From contig JACKGY010000026.1 in assembly GCA_020639295.1 (NCBI GenBank), positions 1 to 14,238 of the forward strand: a stretch of DNA of 14,238 bases, read 5' to 3'. Positions 13,890 through 14,238 of the stretch are shown here, in pieces. The notes beneath the pieces were generated by a model, which made no database searches, was not told the origin of the DNA, and saw only the letters and a list, made by a program, of their open reading frames with translations. Numbering within the stretch: the first letter of the stretch is position 1; the number at the start of each line of letters is the position of its first letter. The position numbers were made by a program, and so were the translations under genes. The DNA is from Planctomycetota bacterium (lineage in GTDB: Bacteria; Planctomycetota; GCA-002687715; DRQF01).

Positions 13890-14238
13890 TCAGATGATCT
13901 CCTTCTTCTCCTCGTTCTCCTTGTCACCGGCCGGGCGACCGCCACGGCGACGCTCGCCGAGTTCCTTGCGCATGGCCTCGCGCTCGGCCTCGTCGAGCTT
14001 GCCATCGCCGTTCTTGTCGAAGCGCTTCATCATCTCGGCGCGGCGGCCACGGCGCTCCTCGGGAGCGGGGCCATCTTCCTCGTCGTCACCGGCCGGGCGA
14101 CCCTCGCCCCGGCGGCGACCGCCGAATTCCTTGCGCATGGCTTCGCGCTCGGCCTCGTCGAGCTGGCCATCGCCGTTCTTGTCGAAGCGCTTCATCATCT
14201 CCTCGCGGCGACCGGCGTTGCGCTCTTCCATCTCGCGC
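13890..14238 (-). CDS. EF-hand repeat protein, 5' end outside the window
   Basis: The visible C-terminal 115 or so residues contain two canonical EF-hand calcium loops, DKNGDGQLDEAE and DKNGDGKLDEAE, each with ligands at positions 1, 3, 5 and 12 and the glycine at 6. Each is preceded by MMKRF and followed by REAMRKE and a low-complexity linker rich in arginine, glycine, aspartate and glutamate. The repeat unit is about 55 residues. The frame is still open at the window edge (the codons before the ATG at 14231 read Arg-Glu), so more repeats and probably a signal peptide lie beyond. Such proteins are common as calcium-binding secreted or periplasmic proteins; their roles are mostly unknown. The protein ends EEKKEII, and a strong terminator follows. 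Confidence 0.82.
   Translation of the reverse strand, partial: REMEERNAGRREEMMKRFDKNGDGQLDEAEREAMRKEFGGRRRGEGRPAGDDEEDGPAPEERRGRRAEMMKRFDKNGDGKLDEAEREAMRKELGERRRGGRPAGDKENEEKKEII
13962..14201 (-). repeat. Tandem near-identical EF-hand coding repeats
   Basis: The 75-base segments 13962-14036 and 14127-14201 encode the two EF-hand blocks and differ at only two positions, with a 165-base period. Linkers between them are more divergent and include a one-codon length difference. This indicates recent duplication or ongoing homogenisation within the gene. Confidence 0.85.

Noticed and set aside
1..14238. CRISPR array, tRNA, rRNA or phage genes
   Set aside because: No regularly spaced direct repeats, cloverleaf-like sequences, rRNA segments or phage structural or integrase motifs were seen on either strand.

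Overview
The window is very GC-rich DNA (near 70% by eye, not computed) with densely packed bacterial genes, many GTG starts, a strong preference for G or C at third codon positions, and long spurious antisense reading frames. The mix of genes suggests a high-GC Gram-negative bacterium: a CysD plus fused CysNC sulfate-activation pair, a TMTC-like membrane glycosyltransferase with TPR repeats, a DUF2304 protein, secreted M28 peptidase and repetitive EF-hand proteins. Planctomycetota, Myxococcota or a related candidate phylum fit best. No rRNA or taxon-specific marker is present, so this placement is inference.

Layout. Bases 1-325 are non-coding and hold a palindromic repeat. Bases 326-4155 form one plus-strand operon: cysD, the cysN-cysC fusion and a family 2 glycosyltransferase. 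A 290-bp non-coding unit bounded by inverted repeats (4160-4449) lies exactly between the stop codons of this operon and a convergent second family 2 glycosyltransferase (4453-5466, minus). A 269-bp divergent intergenic region follows. A plus-strand pair comes next: a small DUF2304 membrane protein (5736-6230) and an overlapping TMTC-like GT-C/TPR protein (6218-8725). The latter is convergent, with a 13-bp gap, to a 716-residue polytopic membrane protein that looks like another GT-C enzyme (8739-10889, minus). Then come a Sfp-type phosphopantetheinyl transferase (11078-11788), a stand-alone receiver-domain response regulator (11927-12301), a secreted M28 zinc peptidase (12379-13704), a hairpin-rich intergenic region with a clear minus-strand terminator, and the 3' part of an EF-hand repeat protein (13890-14238, minus, running off the window).

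How the genes may work together. CysD and CysNC convert sulfate and ATP to APS and then PAPS. No PAPS or APS reductase is present here, and the operon ends in a glycosyltransferase. Two further polytopic enzymes with glycosyltransferase character, another family 2 enzyme and a DUF2304 protein (a family often found beside glycosyltransferases) follow. The simplest reading is a surface-glycan or protein-glycosylation locus with its own sulfate-activation genes, possibly for a sulfated glycan. No sulfotransferase is visible, so this remains a hypothesis. The genes from the phosphopantetheinyl transferase onward look like unrelated neighbours.

The points most worth a second look are a CysD carrying the four-cysteine pattern of iron-sulfur APS reductases, the inverted-repeat unit between the convergent glycosyltransferases, and a 26-bp self-complementary repeat found identically near both ends of the window.
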